Of a stretch of DNA of 64,000 nt, positions 12,552-25,500 are shown piece after piece. Location of the stretch: NCBI GenBank assembly GCA_032358255.1, contig JAULBX010011988.1, positions 40,449-104,448 on the forward strand. Direction: 5' to 3'. The DNA is from Heterotrichella gracilis (lineage: Eukaryota; Sar; Xanthophyceae; Tribonematales; Xanthonemataceae). The position numbers and the translations under genes are program-made. Every line of letters starts with the position of its first letter. The stretch's first letter is position 1. The notes below the pieces were generated by a model, which worked only from the letters and a program-made list of their open reading frames with translations, was not told the origin of the DNA and did no database searches.

Positions 12552-12632
12552 ATGTCTGAGACCGGACCGCTCAGCACCGCCCAACTGTTGCAGCAGCTGG
12601 ATTTGGCTCCATGGGATACACCACAACTCTGA
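12552..12632 (+). CDS. Possible upstream ORF (26 codons)
   Basis: Starts MSETGPLSTAQLLQQL and ends with TGA 39 bases before the main ATG, in a different frame. Its composition (Leu/Gln-rich) looks protein-like and resembles the LQAMPLPQQ start of the main ORF. No usable GT donor lies between it and the main ORF, so it cannot be spliced on in this model. Either a regulatory uORF or an N-terminus broken by a frameshift. Confidence 0.35.
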   Translation: MSETGPLSTAQLLQQLDLAPWDTPQL

Positions 12633-12670
12633 CCTTGAGCTAATCTGATTAAGCGCTGCACACTGTGGCA

Positions 12671-15215
12671 ATGCAGCAGCTGCAAGCAATGCCGCTGCCT
12701 CAGCAGGCCCAGCAGGTGCCTGGCGGCCTGGCAGGAGGTTTCACCTACTTCAAGGAGATTTCCAACATTATGTTGGACGGAAACAGAAAAGACAGCTACA
12801 GCGAGGAAATGCGCAGGACTGCATGTCAGTACAAGGCCAGCGAGGCAGCTGGAGAGATGATGGGTCCTCAGCTAGAAGGTGGCCCACCAGAAGTCCAGAG
12901 CCATCTGCATGATCTGCTGGGTGCAAAGCTGCTCGATGTTGCAGCCGTGAGGAGATATGTGGGTGATGCCATCAGGGATGGACCAGGGAGAGTGAGCTCT
13001 GATGCCACAAGGTGCGGAGAATGGGCTGCCTGGAATGAGCTGTCGCCGGGAGCCAGAGGCAAGCCCTTCCACAGAAGTGTGGGAGTTCAGGGCTTTGCAG
13101 AGCATCAGCCACCCAAGCTGTGGCTCCAGGTAAGCTCACGATGGACATCTTCACCCAAGCTTTGGCATTAAGTACCGCTCTGTGACAGTGTTGATTGTTG
13201 AGTGGCATTGGAAAGTAGTAGCTCGCATGCTGCAATGAGCCCTGTTTCATTCGTCATTGTTCATTCGTATGATTAATATTACGCACTGGGTATCATCAGC
13301 CGCATGCAGAATTTGCCACAATGGACTGCAGCAATCCATGTATGTATTTTTCTTATCCAATTTGCCGTGCATGCAGGAACTTGACAGATACAGGCAAGGC
13401 CTGTCTGGCGGGTGGAGGTTTCCAGTGATCAAGACTGTGCCAGTGCTGTTCTGCTGGGGCGATACAATCACCATCACAAAGGTAGTGCAGCAGCGGGATG
13501 ATGCACAGCCAAGCAGCAGCAACCCAGGGTCCTCAGCACCTGAAGCAGATACACAACATGTCACGCCATTGGACAGCAGCAACATTGGTGCACCTGGCAC
13601 ATCACAAAGCCCTGCTGCAGAGCCTGACGACGCCTGTTACACAATCCATGTCCACGGCACTGTAACCAGCCCACTGGGAGACTCAAACCTGCCACCTGCC
13701 AATGCGGACGGCAGCTATGACGTGGCGGTTGCAATTTCAGGCACTGGCAATACTCAGCTGGACGACCGCAGGCCCCGACTCAAAGCCACAGCGCGCTTCC
13801 CTGAACCCGGCAGCGGTGCAGACACAGCTCCTGGGCAGCAGGAAATTGTGGTCAGCTTCCCGACCCACAAATCCATTGTCTTGGCCCACAAGGACAGCGG
13901 TGGAAGCGATGCGGTGCAGCCTCTTGCTGAGGAGGTGCAGATTGATGGACGGGCCAAGATGCAGGTGGGCATTTTGACAGGGGAGTGGATCCAGTTCACT
14001 ATTCTGCAGCCTGAGTGGGATGCAAGGGTTGCCTTCAAGAAGAAGTCTCAGAAGCGCAAAGGGAGTCTCTCTGAGACCATGCAGGCAGATCAGGCATCGG
14101 AGGACCAACTGCCCCCAGGTAATCCCTTTTTTTAAAAGAAATGCATGCATTACGTATCTTTCACTGCACACACCAAGTAGCCTTGAGCAGTTATAGTGTA
14201 ACACGATGAGGGCATTTTTGTCACCCAACATCAACTGCATTGCACAACCACAGCACCTGGTAAACAGGTGCACTGCACTTCTGAACAGTATCTGTGTCAT
14301 TTATTACATATCAAGAATGCGTGAAATTTGGCCAATGTGAATGTTGTTTTCTTTAATGACAATGTTACCTTTCTAATATACCTCTTGTGACTACATAACC
14401 TTGTCCTTGCCTCCATTGCTGCAGTGGTGAGTGAGCCTGACGCCCCCTCAGATTTCCTGGCACAGTCTGGCACAGTGATTGAGCCAATGTCATGGAGGTA
14501 CGGCAATTTTTGGTCCAAAAATTTGCCATGAATGTACCAGGCATCTATATGGTACCACATAGCACCAGTATTAAAATGTTTTTGCAGATCACTTGCTGAG
14601 CATGCCAATGTGCTGAAGCTGCATTCATTTGGATGTCCATCTCCACACCCTTACTGATATCATGTGCACACCCTTTGCCGCAGGCAGCCAGGCCCAGCTG
14701 AGGGCACGGTGCATGGAGGTGGCTCCTTTCTCCCCTACCCATCCGCAATCAGCAGCCTGCAACAGGACCCTAGTGTCCAGGCCGCAGCAGCAAGCTACGC
14801 AGCAGCTGGCGTGTCTGCAGTTGTGCACATGCAGCAAGACCCAAGTGTCCTGGCCAGCGTAGGAGCATACGTTGCAACTGGTCGGTCTGCACTGGATGAG
14901 CTGCACCAGATGCGCGGCGGTGGGTATGGAGCCACACACGGTCCTGGCTTACCACCTGCTGCCAGCCAAATGATGGGTGGGCTATGGGGAACATATCAGC
15001 CTGGCACAGGGGCTTTTGGCGGGTCACAGGGATACGCAGCAGCGCCAGGCCCATCCCTGTATGCAACCCGCGCGGAGTTTGCTGAGCTGAGGGGCGAGGT
15101 GGGCGTCCTCAGGGATGACATGCAGCAGCGGTGTGATGACCTGCAGCAGCAACTGGATAGCTTAGCCATATGGGAGGATGTCACGGTGCGCCGCACAGCA
15201 ATGACCCTGGCGTAG
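12671..15215 (+). CDS. Unknown 601-residue protein
   Basis: Exons 12671-13129, 13377-14118, 14425-14497 and 14684-15215; phases 0, 1 and 2 match at each junction and the total is 602 codons with a TAG stop. The N-terminus is Gln/Pro-rich, followed by a probable folded region (GGFTYFKEISNIML; KLLDVAAVRRYVGDAI). Residues near 160-400 hold a beta-rich region (WRFPVIKTVPVLFCWGDTIT; GEWIQFTILQPEWDARVAFK), then a basic patch (KKKSQKRKG). The last exon has two related segments built on QQDPSV (about 438 and 461). It ends in a short coiled coil (RAEFAELRGEVGVLRDDMQ). I do not recognise the family. An in-frame TAA upstream at about 12649 limits the start to 12671 unless an exon is missing. Introns here lack the TTTAGGG motif. 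Confidence 0.7.
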
Positions 15216-16552
15216 TGCTTCACATCTTGCGTGCGCCCAGCAATTGGCTGAACGAAGCCCTACGTGTGCTTGCGCAACTGGTTGGAGCATAGCATTGGGC
15301 CTGGCATATGATAGAGATTATTGACGACGCGCGTGCACAACGATGAGTCATGACCCTTGCATAGTGCTACAGTACCTTGCATGCGCAGATAAATGGGGCA
15401 GGCGCAATCCTTCTTGTGCGGAACCAGCTGTTTGCGCATATGCGCACTTGCAATATTGGCAGGGCGTTGCAAGATTTTAACCCCTTTGTGTATTGAAAGT
15501 TTAGGTTCTGAATAACTACCTCATGTGGGGCACCTCAAAGTTTGCTGCAAGGCATCCCCTTAATAACCCCTTGCCAGATCTTAGAGGCGTAATGCCTGTT
15601 GGGGTGCGATCCTTGCTTTCCGTACTATATATAGGTGCTTTCCATTCTATCAAGGGGTTCTCGCCATGTTTGACTGGTTGCTTCCAAACCTGTCTTTGAT
15701 TTTTAAACATTGCTGACTTGTGATGTGCCGCCGTTTCTTGTCTTTCTTTCAGTGAGTCAGTGAGCATCACAATCCCTTCATGGTAGGCTGTCTGATTTAT
15801 CATAGCAAGCAATGGTTGCGCCCTGAGCCTTACCTGAAGTGCTGTCTAGACAGCTGTCAATCTCATCAAAAGTAAGGACTTGTCAGGCTTAATGGTACAG
15901 AATTTGTTTCTTATTACAATAGTTACCCCCATATGGTTGCAAGTGTCGTACACTGTTTCCTGCTGGCAGATGTTGCACACGCATGAGCTGCAACTTCCAC
16001 AAAATAGGAGCAAGGGAACGCACAAAGGCCTACTGTCTGTAGCATTACTTCTTAGCATACTGTAAACTTGCCGTCATTTCCATACCACAACAGTTGACTG
16101 AAATTAATCTCATTGACTATGCCACCATATTATGACAGTTTGTACATCACAGTGAATGCCAGATGTGACTGTGCATGCAGCTCAAGTTAATATAATGCTT
16201 TGCAAACCCTAATTTCATCATTGAATACACGTAAAATGCAAGCCTGGTTGGGGCCAAAATGTATGTTTGGATGCACTGCAGACCCTGACTTAGGGCTTGG
16301 ACCTAAGCACAGACGATTGAACTGATATTGTACAAAACCATCATATATTTATAACCTGCAACTGTGTACAGCTCTTCAATAAATCAGCGCAGCTCCGGTT
16401 TTTGCCTGCGCACCACCCCCAATTTGCTGTATGCAGCGCTACTCCTTCTGCCCTGTTTTAATCGTCTGGCCTTCCCTCTACCTCTTTCTATTGTTGCCAC
16501 TTTTAGCCGGCGTTCTGCACCTTTTCTCCTTCTGCTTCTTCTTGCCGCAGTG
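15216..16552. other. 3' regions of two convergent genes
   Basis: No supported gene. TGTAA at about 16061 (+) and ttaca at about 15914 (TGTAA on the minus strand) are possible poly(A) signals for the convergent genes. Short ORFs here have no protein-like composition. Confidence 0.4.
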
Positions 16553-19500
16553 CTACCCCCCTTGCGTCGCTGCCGGGTGCCATGTGGCTGTCAGGGTAAC
16601 CCTCCCAGCTGCCCTCCCCTGCGCCGCTGGGGCTGATGCGCCCCCCTTGTCCGCCTTTACCCCAGATGCATCCCCCTTGTCCGTCTCTGTTCCTGAAGCT
16701 GATGCATCCCCCTTGAGTACATGCAGGTCGTAGCTGGCGGTGCCCTGCAGGGTGGGAAGCGAGTGGGGGAATGAAACCCTAGCATATAGGGAGCAGTCCT
16801 AGAGGGTATCGAGACCAGGCCAGATAGTGCGGCATGAACCAGAGTGACCTTCAACATATTTTATTGAACCCCAAGATCTAAAGCAGTGGGTCGTCAACAT
16901 GGTTATTGATGGATGCCGGATGCTGGGACCGAAACTGGAACGCATGCAACATACCCAAGTCAAGTAAACAAATCATATACCATAACCAGTGGGAGCAATC
17001 CCAACTGAGCCTGAACCTTACCTTGTCCAGGAGCTCCCCCAGGGGCACCTCACACCCACACATCTCCTCCACCACTACCCCACCCCTCCACCCCCCTCCC
17101 CCCTCCCCAACCAGCCCCATCAACCACGCCACTCCCCCACCACCTTCCGGGCTTGTGGCAGGGCCAAGGCGGAGGGTGGCTGTGGCTGTGTGGAGGGGGG
17201 TGGCTGGGGTGGTGGCCAGAGCAAATGCTGCTGCCCAGGTAGTTATCCTATTGGAGGAAGGAGGGGAGGCAGGGGGAGCGATGTGGTCCTGTGAAAAACA
17301 GGGAGAGCGGGAGCAGTTGACATAAAGCAACAGGTGAAAACGACACAATGACAAGAAATGCTTCATGCAGACGCTGCGATTAGTATGCCATCAAGCATGA
17401 CTTGGGCATGGACACACAGCTGCACACACAGAGCATTGGGGTATGGCTCTGCAGCACTGCAAGGGAAGCAATGTCTGAAAGAAGATCGGGAAGGGCAAGA
17501 ACAAAATTCCCACCAAACGGCCAATATACACCCAACTCCTATACCCTGAGGAACTGCCTCTCTCTCGCTGCCCTTCCCTTGCTCACCTGCCCCAGCACTG
17601 TGAGCTTGACACCTGGCGCAACTCCAGTGTCCACCCCTGACGACAGCACACTGCGATCCACTCGGATGATGAGCACGCCAGGCTGGCCAGGAGCCTGTTG
17701 CGCACCACAACAAACCCTAGTGAAACCCTAGATAAACCCTAGCCATACCCTGAAGAAATTTCAGGAAAATCGTCAGGGGACAGTGATACAACGCCTTACT
17801 GGCAGCTGGACAGAAGGAGCCTGCCGCATAGCACAGACACTCTGAAACACGCTTGCATAACCCTGACAAAACCCTAGCAAATTGAGCAGATGTGCACACC
17901 TGCCACTGACTGACCCCTGCACCCCCAGAGGTCCCTTCCTGGAATGGCTTTGAGATTTCCTGGGACTTCAGAAAAGTGAAGCGCGTGCACAGGGATCCCA
18001 CAGTGGGCGTGTCATCCTCGGAAAACATGGATCGCAGCATCTGGGATGGACCTTGAGATTCTGGGGATTGCATTTTGTTGATGAGGGACATCGGCGTGCT
18101 GAACAGGGATTTGAAAGTGAAGGCTGCGCTGCTCTCAGGCCTGTCACCCTGCAGACAAAACGGACTTTAATAATCCAGGGGGAAAACTCAAAATGTAGCA
18201 TAATACCCTTAATAATCATCTGTTTGCAGAGCTACAAGCGGGATGTTTGGGCGCAACTATTCACCTCTGGAATTGTTTTCATTGCTCCAGGCTGGAGTGC
18301 GTATGCACGCTTGGAGTAATGAGCACAAGCAATGTGAACATTTATGCACGCACAGCAGCAGATGCAAATAATGTGGCAACCAGCACAGGCAGAACATGGT
18401 AACTCCCTGTACAAAATACTGGAGGTATGCAAGCCAGTTGCAAATAACGACCATTTGGCTTTAATGGACAAGGAGTGTAGTAGCGGAATGTGCACTTCAT
18501 GTGAATATGAACAAGGCAGTGTACGGCCTACAGAAGTACTCCTCCCGCCCTCCCAGATACTGCCAGGCTCGATCCATGTGCACATGAGAGCTTGTGCCCA
18601 CACCCCTAGTGTTACTTGGGGGCGAAAGATAGCATTTGGAGCGCTTGTGATACATGATAGAGCGCAGGCTTCTTGCTGTACGGCAGTAGATTTTCCCAGC
18701 AGAGGATTTAGCACGGTCCCTAGGCACGTCATTGTGTACGTGACGTTAGCGCAACATCATGCAGCTTTGCTTGCGAGAGCGCCAACCTCACGAACACAAG
18801 GGCGTGCCTAAGAATTGAGCTAAATCCACTGCTAGGAATATGTAGTAGCTTACAGCAAGAAGCCTACGCTGTATCATGTATGGAAAGCGCTCCTAATGCA
18901 CACAGTGTAAATGCATCAGATTAACCATCATCCGCTGCAGATAGTCTTGAACATGGGTAATCAAAACAATAAAACGCTTTTGATAAGTATGAACTACAGA
19001 TCTGAACTGAATCGATCAACTGTTCCGCTTTTTGCCACATGTTGACTTCTTCAAACACAATGTTTTGCAAAATGAAAATAAACTCCCAACGTCTGTATAT
19101 GTCATGCCTGGACCAGACTATTTACTCTGTCGTAATGAGATATAGACCCCTAGCCTTACCTGCACGGCCTCCCCACCCAGCAGAGGGTTCCACAGCCAGT
19201 CAGCCAAACTCTGGAATCCCTTAGGGGCGCCACCACCTGCCCCACCCCCTCCGCTGGCCTCAGCATGACTCCCAGACTCCAATTTCACATCAGCAAGTGG
19301 CTGGGATCCATCCAAATTTGCAGCATTTTTTGCATCCCCGATCCCCAGGGCTGCGCTCCCCGACCCGCTCCACAGGAAGGGGTTGGTTGCTGGGGATGCT
19401 GCGGCCTGGTGACGGAGATTTGAAATTTCTTTCTGCAGCCCCGGGACTGTGCTGTTGTAGGGATAGAGCGGGAGGCACAGCCCTGAAGCAGAGAAACGCA

Positions 19501-22500
19501 TCAGATACGCGTTGGAATTGTGAACAGATTAAGATTCCACGCTGAAATTTGAAATGCGATTCTGAACAAATTTGAAGTTTTGAGATTTCCCGCTGTTGCC
19601 TCAAGGCTGTGCTGTTGTAGGGATAGAGGAAAAAGCAGATTACGGTAGAGGATAGAAATCATTCCACCACAATTTTTTGTAGTTGCTGTTAGTGATTGAG
19701 TAAATGTAGTTCTGCTGAATGGTAATTGCAATTGGAGGGTGTGCTAGGAATTTCAGGCTCTCGAAAGTATAGGCGTCCCAATTCACTCATGTGAAATAGA
19801 ATTAGAATGATAATGTACCCGTCCGGCCCCATTGGGACACAGACTCATATGAAGCAAATTCCTTTGGCTAAGTGATCCCCACCTGTGCTTGTTGGCTCAA
19901 CATATTGCACCCCCGCCACACCCTCCTCCCCTTCACCCTCCCCATCACTCCCTTCCTCCCCCTGGTCCCCACCACTGGTCAGGGATACCACGTCCTCGAC
20001 AGAGGGGGTTTCCAGCTTTTCGAAATCCCCAATGGACTGCGACACAGCCAAACTGTACCCCAGCTCCACCCCTGAGGGTTCAACATCCTCCAAAAGCAAG
20101 CTCAGACCCTGGTATGGCCCCCTGCTAGAGCCAGGGATTGCATGTGTGTGTGCTGGGATTTCAGACAAGGATGGCAGTGAGGCTTCTGGGTGGCTGGGTG
20201 GGGGCTCGTGCGGGGAGGTCCCGGGTTCGATCCCTGCTGGTGATTGGGGCGTGCTGCTGGGGATAGAGGCGGGGGCGCTTGGGGATGCTGATGGGACATC
20301 GGCTCGTTTTGCGATTTTGGCCCGGGCGCGCGCCAGCAAGGCTGTCATCTGCGTTGATGGGGAGGGTGGATGGGTGAGGGATGAACATCAGCTGATGTGC
20401 CAGGCACTGCCAGCACAGCTTTCAATCACTATTACCGCGTTCATTGGTAGGAGGTATAGGGAAGGAGGAGGTCCAGGTGCGCACATAAATGGCTTTGAGA
20501 GGGGAAAGAAGTGGGGGAATGAAAGCATGAATGGGGAGGGTGAAGTGCGCGCATGGTGGCATGAGGTAGTCGTCTTGAGCCCATACGCGCTGCGGCCGGC
20601 ATTTCATCTTCATTCTGTCGTGCAGTAGCACGTAGGGTAGCAACGCATGTACAATTGCAACGCATGTAGGGTTGCAATGCACCCTTGGGCATCAGGGTTT
20701 TGCCTCATCCTACCCTAGGGTTTCGCCTCACCTTGCTCACCACCCTCACCCCCTCCACCAGCTGGTCCACACCACAGCTGGTGGGCAGGACTGTATCCGC
20801 AAGCATGTCGACCCTCCCTATGGCCTGATCATCCCTGTACCCCCCCTGGTGGCTGTCGATGCTGCGGTCATTCACAGCAAAAACATGCAGCACCTGCAGT
20901 AATGGCAATGCAATGTATTAATAAACCCAAGTACCATGTAGCACCTGCATGGTGCTATGGTACCGGGCGCATGTACCATGGCACAAGTACCTTACAAGTA
21001 CCCCTGCTTAAACATCCTGTTCTGTGGTTTTCTGCCCCCACCTGTCTCTTTGAGAATACTGGCAGGTACAATGTGGTGCTCCACAGCGAGTTAGTGGTGG
21101 AACCCTTCATAAGGGTTTTGCACTGCACACCTATACACAGGCATGCAGGAGCCGCATGCACTTCCCCTGGGCAGATTGAAAACCCGCTAAAACCCTGCTG
21201 GAACACCCTGTATTGTGGCTTTCTGCCCACCTGTCTCTTTGAAAACAGCGGCAGGTAGACAGTGGTGCTCCACAGCGCATTGGTGGTGGCTGTGGCGGTG
21301 GGTGTGTGGCTGGTGGTGGGGCTGTGGGCGAGGTGGGTGTGGCCCGGTGGGGGTGACAGCACCAGGGAGATGTATGGATTGATCTGTGTGTCTAGGAGGT
21401 AACCCGAGGAGGGAGGGTTCAGAGCGGCGTTGATGATCTCAACCTGCAGAGGAGTAAAAAGGATGGGATAATTGATGTGTTGATTTTCTATTTGCGTAGA
21501 GACAGCACAAGGGGGATGTATGGGTTGATCTGTGTGTCTAGGAGGTAACCCGAGGAGGGGTGTGTGGGAGCGGCGTTGATGATCTCAACCAGGGGAGGAC
21601 ATGGTATGTTTAGTTGATGGGTCGATTCCCTCTCTGTGTGTGAGGGATAGGTTAAGATCAGCTGGAAGGGCGAGGAAGAATGGGTGCGGTTTGTTGCTGA
21701 GTTTATTTTTCAGTGTCTCTTCCGTACGCAGATATTAATGACCTTTTCAGCTACAGTTCATTTCCTGCAAGACCATGGTCTAGTTCAACACAAAAGTGGC
21801 AGGGAGAAACGTGCGGGATCACCTTGATAACGCCCAGTGGTGTGGGTAGCGGCACGCACTCCACCCCCCCATGGTGAGATGCCTCCAGCTGCTGGGGGGT
21901 GGCAAGGGGGATGTACAGGAAGCGGGGCCACAGGTAGGGGATCACGCCCACGTCCACCACCTTTTTGGCCACGATGTTGGAGAGGATGGGCATCTCTGCG
22001 GTGGCGCTGGGGCTCCCAACACCTGCCCTGGAGAAGGTAGGGTGTAGGGTTTAGCAATAAGGGTTTAGGGCCTCAGTGACGATGGGGCTCCCGATGCCTA
22101 TCCTAGGGTACGGGGTGCGCAGGGTTTAGGGTTGAGGGTTTACGAGGGGTCAAGGGAGCCCTGACATGGCCACTTTGTGTGCAGGGTGTAGGGTTAGGAT
22201 TCAGGATTTGTGCTGCTTCACCTTTTTTAAGCTGTTCAACAGCCCAAGAATGCAAGGCCTCAAGCCCTACATTCCAAACCCTCTGACGCATTCCCTCTCC
22301 TCTGTACTTGAGCATGGAACCTGGTAGAATTCCTCAATCTCACCTAAACTTTGAACCCCCAAACCTTACTCACTTGAGCATGAAGCTGAGGTATGGTTTC
22401 TCACAGAACGACACGCTGGCTGCCTCGCAGTATGGGTAGTGGCCCATGAGGGGGCCCAGCAGGACCTTCACTCGCGCGGAAATCTGCAGCAGTGACACCC

Positions 22501-25500
22501 CCAGATACCCTGCAGAATGAGGCCCCTTTTGTGAGTGGAAGGGTATGGCACAGGTTTCTTACATGCAGCGAACTTGGGGTGAAATTTTGGGACCCATGGG
22601 CAATGTCAGGGTCGTGCATGCATTTGTGTTTGTGGTTACAAAACCCTTCTCACTATGCCTAAAACCACCACAGGTGGGTGTGGTGAATGCAGGGCAATCC
22701 CACGGCTAGCGCTGTAACCTAGCCCCAGTCAACCTACAGAATGGTGTCAAATACACCAGAAGAGGCAACACCCTAGCAATGTGAAAAACCCTACAGCCGG
22801 GTGTCACACACACCCTACCTGCGGGTGTCGCATCCAGTGTGATGTTTTGGGGCCCCTCCGTTTTCCACCTTATGGAGGGGTCAATTTTGACCAGAATGTC
22901 TGGGGTGGTGGACCATTTCACCTCCATCTCAACATCTGCAGCATATGAGGAGGGGTTTAGATGGAGGCCACCTAACAGAAGGGGTCTGCTCTCACCAGGA
23001 GGGCAGGGGTTGACGCACACAAGGAACCCCCATTGCCTGTAAAATCCATGTTGTATATCATTTCAGATTTTGCGTTGAAAGGACGTGCACGAGTGGTCTG
23101 CTTCTCTGGCGATTGCAGAAAACCCAATGAAACCACATATCCACATGGACAGCGTCAATGGTGCAACAACACGCACCGATTGCGTCCCCTCCATCCACAA
23201 AGCACTCTGCCACCTTGATGCCCGTCACCTGGGGGGGATCAGCCCCCAATCCCAGGGTCAGTATTTTCACCCCCACCACCTTCTCGGGGGCACTCTTCAC
23301 AATTAGGCGCTCCAGGCACTCCCGGATGTCGCTGCGGGACAGGGGGTGGGAACATAAGAGTAATCACATGGTGGAAACATAATCATTTCAATTCAATTTT
23401 GTTTCAGAGGTTTATGTTGTAAAAAAATTCCACTTGGGGACAGAAGGTTGAAAGTCAATCATTTTGCCCTTCCTTTTCTTCAGTTGATTGTATCAAGCAC
23501 GTACATAAACACAAAGAAAAGTATAGCACAGACCCAAACTCAAAATTATAAGTGAACTACCTTGTCCCGCACACTTACCCCTCCAGCGCCTGGTTGATTG
23601 TGCTCCAGCTCAGCTTGAGGATGGTGTTGACAAACTCCATGCGCTCCCACCCATCAAGCTGCAAAGGCGAGGACAGGAAGAGCATGCGCATGTCAAGTCA
23701 ATGGGGCCCGACACACTTCAGACCACACAGTCATCGAACATGCAACCAGGTCAGGTGTAATGATTGCATCTGATTGCTCATCATTACACCTGAGCACTGT
23801 TAGCCAACCCTACCTTTGCCCATGCCGGTGCGTACTTGGGCAGGTACTTCTTGATGGTGTCCTCATCCAACTGGCTCATGAGGCGCAGGCTGGCGGCAAA
23901 CTCAGCCTCCTTGCGGACCACCAGGGCTGCGTGAAAGGGGAGGGGAGGGGGGTATGTGGGTGGGAGGTGTGTGGGTGGGGAGAAAAGGCACATGCCGGCA
24001 ACCAGGGCTGCGTGAGGGGTGGGAGGTGGGTGTGTTGGGGGGTAAACGCCCATGCCCGCAAGCATGGCTGCGCTGACACCCCATCACCGCTCAATTGGGT
24101 GAGCGGGCGGGAGATGCGGGTATTGTGTAGAGGTCGCGGCAGATCATTAATCCCCCTTGCCGCCCAGAATTAAAAAAATCTTGCATTGTAAGCAGTTTAA
24201 TATATCAGTGATATATTGAAGTCCTCCTGGCATATGCAAGGGTAATAAGATAGAATAATAGGACTACAATAATTTTATTACCCAGGGCGTAAGCAGCGTT
24301 AGTAACTTGCTTTCTAAGGGTTTAGGGTTTCTTACCTCTCGCCAGCATGTACCCGCATGCCCCAATGTGCACCACGGGGTGTGACGCCAGGTGGAACAGC
24401 GTGGTGGCGGCGGCAAGGGGGAGGAGGAGGATTGGCCTCACCAGGAGGACCACGGGGCGCAGCAGGGCCCCCAGCAGCTGGGGGACCATAATACGCATGG
24501 CTGGGCTGTGCTGGGGAGAAGATTCTGACGCAGGTGGGAAACTGCCGCCAGCTGATTGGCTTATGGCCTTCCAGAGACTATGGACTGCTGCTCACTCGGG
24601 GATTTAGGTGTGAAGTTGATGTAGGTTGTTGCTGTATCCCAAGCCCTGGGTCCCCTGCGTTGCTGTCTCCCTGACAGAGTCTATCACCCTTCCAGTCGCA
24701 GGCTAGTCAACCCCCTCCCTTGACGTCCACGCTGCTGAGGCGCTCTCCCGAGCAGACTGGGGTTGAAAAGCTAGGGTTTATATCCGCCCAGCACAGGTCC
24801 CGGGTAGCGTGGGTGACACCTACCCACCAAGAACGCACTCTTGTGGCTGTGTGACGACCGACTTTGTGTCGACCGGGTCTGTGGCCAGGGAGGAAGGAGG
24901 TCAAAACTGAACAAAGAAGGCCTGTAGAAAACTGGGCTGTATATGCATGCATATGCCCCAGGGTTCGCTCCAGCATTCTGCACCTCACATATGGGGCTTC
25001 TGTGTTACATTGAAGAGAAATAGGAGAATTAAACTGGAGCACAGTATCGATAGGTTGGCATATTTTGAAATGTTCGTTTTTCTGTTGGGTGTGTAAACCC
25101 CACGCATGCATGCATCTGTCAGCTTCCAAATCAGGCTTGACGCAGTCTTCCGAGCTCAAGAAGCAAATCAGTGGCATAAAGAGTGCGCAATGGTGGATAA
25201 GGTTGGTACCAGTACAAGGTTGAGCGGGGCGTTTGGAGTTTTAGATCCCGCCAAAAATTCCTTTCCGGAACCGCCCTCGAAACCGTGCTCAAAGCTCCAA
25301 GGCGGTCAGTCTGTGAGGCCAGCGTTGTCTGTTCCTTGTCAATTCCAGGATTTAGGGAACAGATTGCCTATTGGGTAGCAGTGTTGTTGCACGCGCCCAG
25401 CCAAGTGACACGGAAGCAACCGCCCACTAGGGTAACGATGCTCTGCGCAGAGCAAGCTCCACGGTTACTCACCTTGGTGCCAAACTCAACTTAGGTTCGC

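Noticed and set aside
18232-18811. Overlapping 155- and 166-codon ORFs on both strands
   Set aside because: They lie within an intron of the SMP gene, have no domain, and no splice-site support.
20210-20240. tRNA T-arm-like sequence (gggttcgatccc)
   Set aside because: No acceptor, D or anticodon arms fit around it, and it lies inside a phase-consistent coding exon of the SMP gene.
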